A DNA stretch of 5,783 nt from an uncultured Collinsella sp. (GTDB lineage: Bacteria; Actinomycetota; Coriobacteriia; Coriobacteriales; Coriobacteriaceae): positions 1 through 5,783 of the forward strand of contig CABVBR010000128.1 in assembly GCA_902496645.1 (NCBI GenBank), read 5' to 3'. The first letter of the stretch is position 1; each line of letters starts with the position of its first letter. Below are positions 5,295-5,783 of the stretch, piece after piece. A program made the translations under genes and the position numbers. A model generated the notes under the pieces. It worked only from the letters and a program-made list of their open reading frames with translations, was not told the DNA's origin and made no database searches.

Positions 5295-5301
5295 ACCTCC
5301 C
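5295..5301 (-). promoter_or_regulatory. Strong ribosome binding site of oppC
   Basis: GGGAGGT on the minus strand directly follows the oppB TAA and lies 7 nt before the oppC ATG. It fixes the oppC start and suggests coupled translation of oppB and oppC. Confidence 0.8.
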
Positions 5302-5783
5302 TTAGGCCTTATCCGACGGACCGCCAAGGCGGATGCGCGGGTCGAGGAATGCATAGCTAATGTCGACGAGCAGGTTGATCACCATAACGACGACAACGAT
5401 GAGCGTAACGCCGCCCATAACGATGGGCCAGTCACGCATGCTGATGGCGCGGTAGACCTCAGAGCCGATACCGGGCCAGTTAAAGACCGTCTCGGTCAGG
5501 ATGGCGCCCGAAAGCATGCCGCCAAAGTCGACACCAATATAGGTAACGACGGGGATGAGTGCATTCTTAAGCGCATGCTTGACGATGATCGCGCGATTGG
5601 AGAGACCCTTAGCCTTTGCCGTGCGGATGTAATCCTGGTTCATGACGTCGAGCAGCTGCGAGCGCATGATGCGGGCAGCATAGGCGGTCGAAACCGAAGC
5701 CAGCGTAATGGTCGGAAGCACATAGTGCATCCAATCCTGATACTGAGAGCTGGAACCGCCGGCACCCGAGATCGGCATGGAGA
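5302..5783 (-). CDS. oppB: Oligopeptide/dipeptide ABC transporter permease OppB, C-terminal half (cut by right edge)
   Basis: About 160 residues of an OppB/DppB permease, roughly half of the usual length of a little over 300, are present; the start lies beyond 5783. The methionine at 5778 is internal, since the LP(I/L)SG-like stretch it begins normally sits mid-protein. Features seen are a membrane segment around YVLPTITLASVSTAYAARI, the EAA loop DYIRTAKAKGLSNRAIIVKH that contacts an ATPase subunit, and further hydrophobic segments. FNWPGIGSEVYRAISMRDWP is a family hallmark, and the end YAFLDPRIRLG is typical of OppB. OppB pairs with OppC in the membrane. It is the first gene of the operon in view; oppA and the operon promoter would lie to the right if present. 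Confidence 0.93.
   Translation of the reverse strand, partial: SMPISGAGGSSSQYQDWMHYVLPTITLASVSTAYAARIMRSQLLDVMNQDYIRTAKAKGLSNRAIIVKHALKNALIPVVTYIGVDFGGMLSGAILTETVFNWPGIGSEVYRAISMRDWPIVMGGVTLIVVVVMVINLLVDISYAFLDPRIRLGGPSDKA

Noticed and set aside
5776..5778. ATG at 5778 as the true oppB start
   Set aside because: The frame stays open to the edge, and the protein from here would lack the N-terminal half that OppB permeases have.

Overview
The window reads as a chromosomal segment of a GC-rich (mid-to-high 50s percent by eye) bacterium. The opp/dpp transporter proteins, GC content and gene style would suit a Coriobacteriia gut organism such as Collinsella. That placement is inference from general resemblance, not a database result. 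Every supported gene lies on the minus strand, so transcription runs from high to low coordinates.

Positions 5783 to 2207 hold the distal part of an oligopeptide/dipeptide ABC importer operon: oppB (C-terminal half only, cut by the window edge), oppC, oppD and oppF. The genes are tightly packed, with gaps or overlaps of 14 nt, 2 nt and 1 nt. OppB and OppC form the membrane channel, and OppD and OppF are the paired ATPases. No substrate-binding oppA is in view. oppD is broken by an exact 23-bp tandem duplication (3651-3696). This separates the Walker A, signature and Walker B part from the H-loop and C-terminal cysteine domain, and the two fragments overlap by ATGA.

Positions 2206 to 1610 are a non-coding interval of about 600 bp crowded with inverted repeats. 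A roughly 168-nt imperfect hairpin has its outer arm covering the oppF stop codon. Two compact GC-rich hairpins follow, then a 125-bp element with perfect 28-bp inverted arms, then an AT-rich tract and a likely promoter for the tRNA.

Positions 1609 to 1520 encode tRNA-Leu(GAG) with an encoded CCA, followed by a textbook intrinsic terminator. Immediately beyond it, from 1460 to the left edge, is a PAS-GAF-GAF sensory protein whose output domain lies outside the window. This gene also carries a 23-bp tandem duplication (818-863), imperfect with three transitions, that shifts the frame. Removing one copy restores a continuous 479-codon open frame to the edge.

The most notable points are two frame-breaking duplications of identical unit length in unrelated genes, and the palindrome-rich intergenic region. 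The duplications may be an assembly artefact joining strain variants, or may be real reversible tandem-repeat mutations. No wholly new system can be claimed from the sequence alone.
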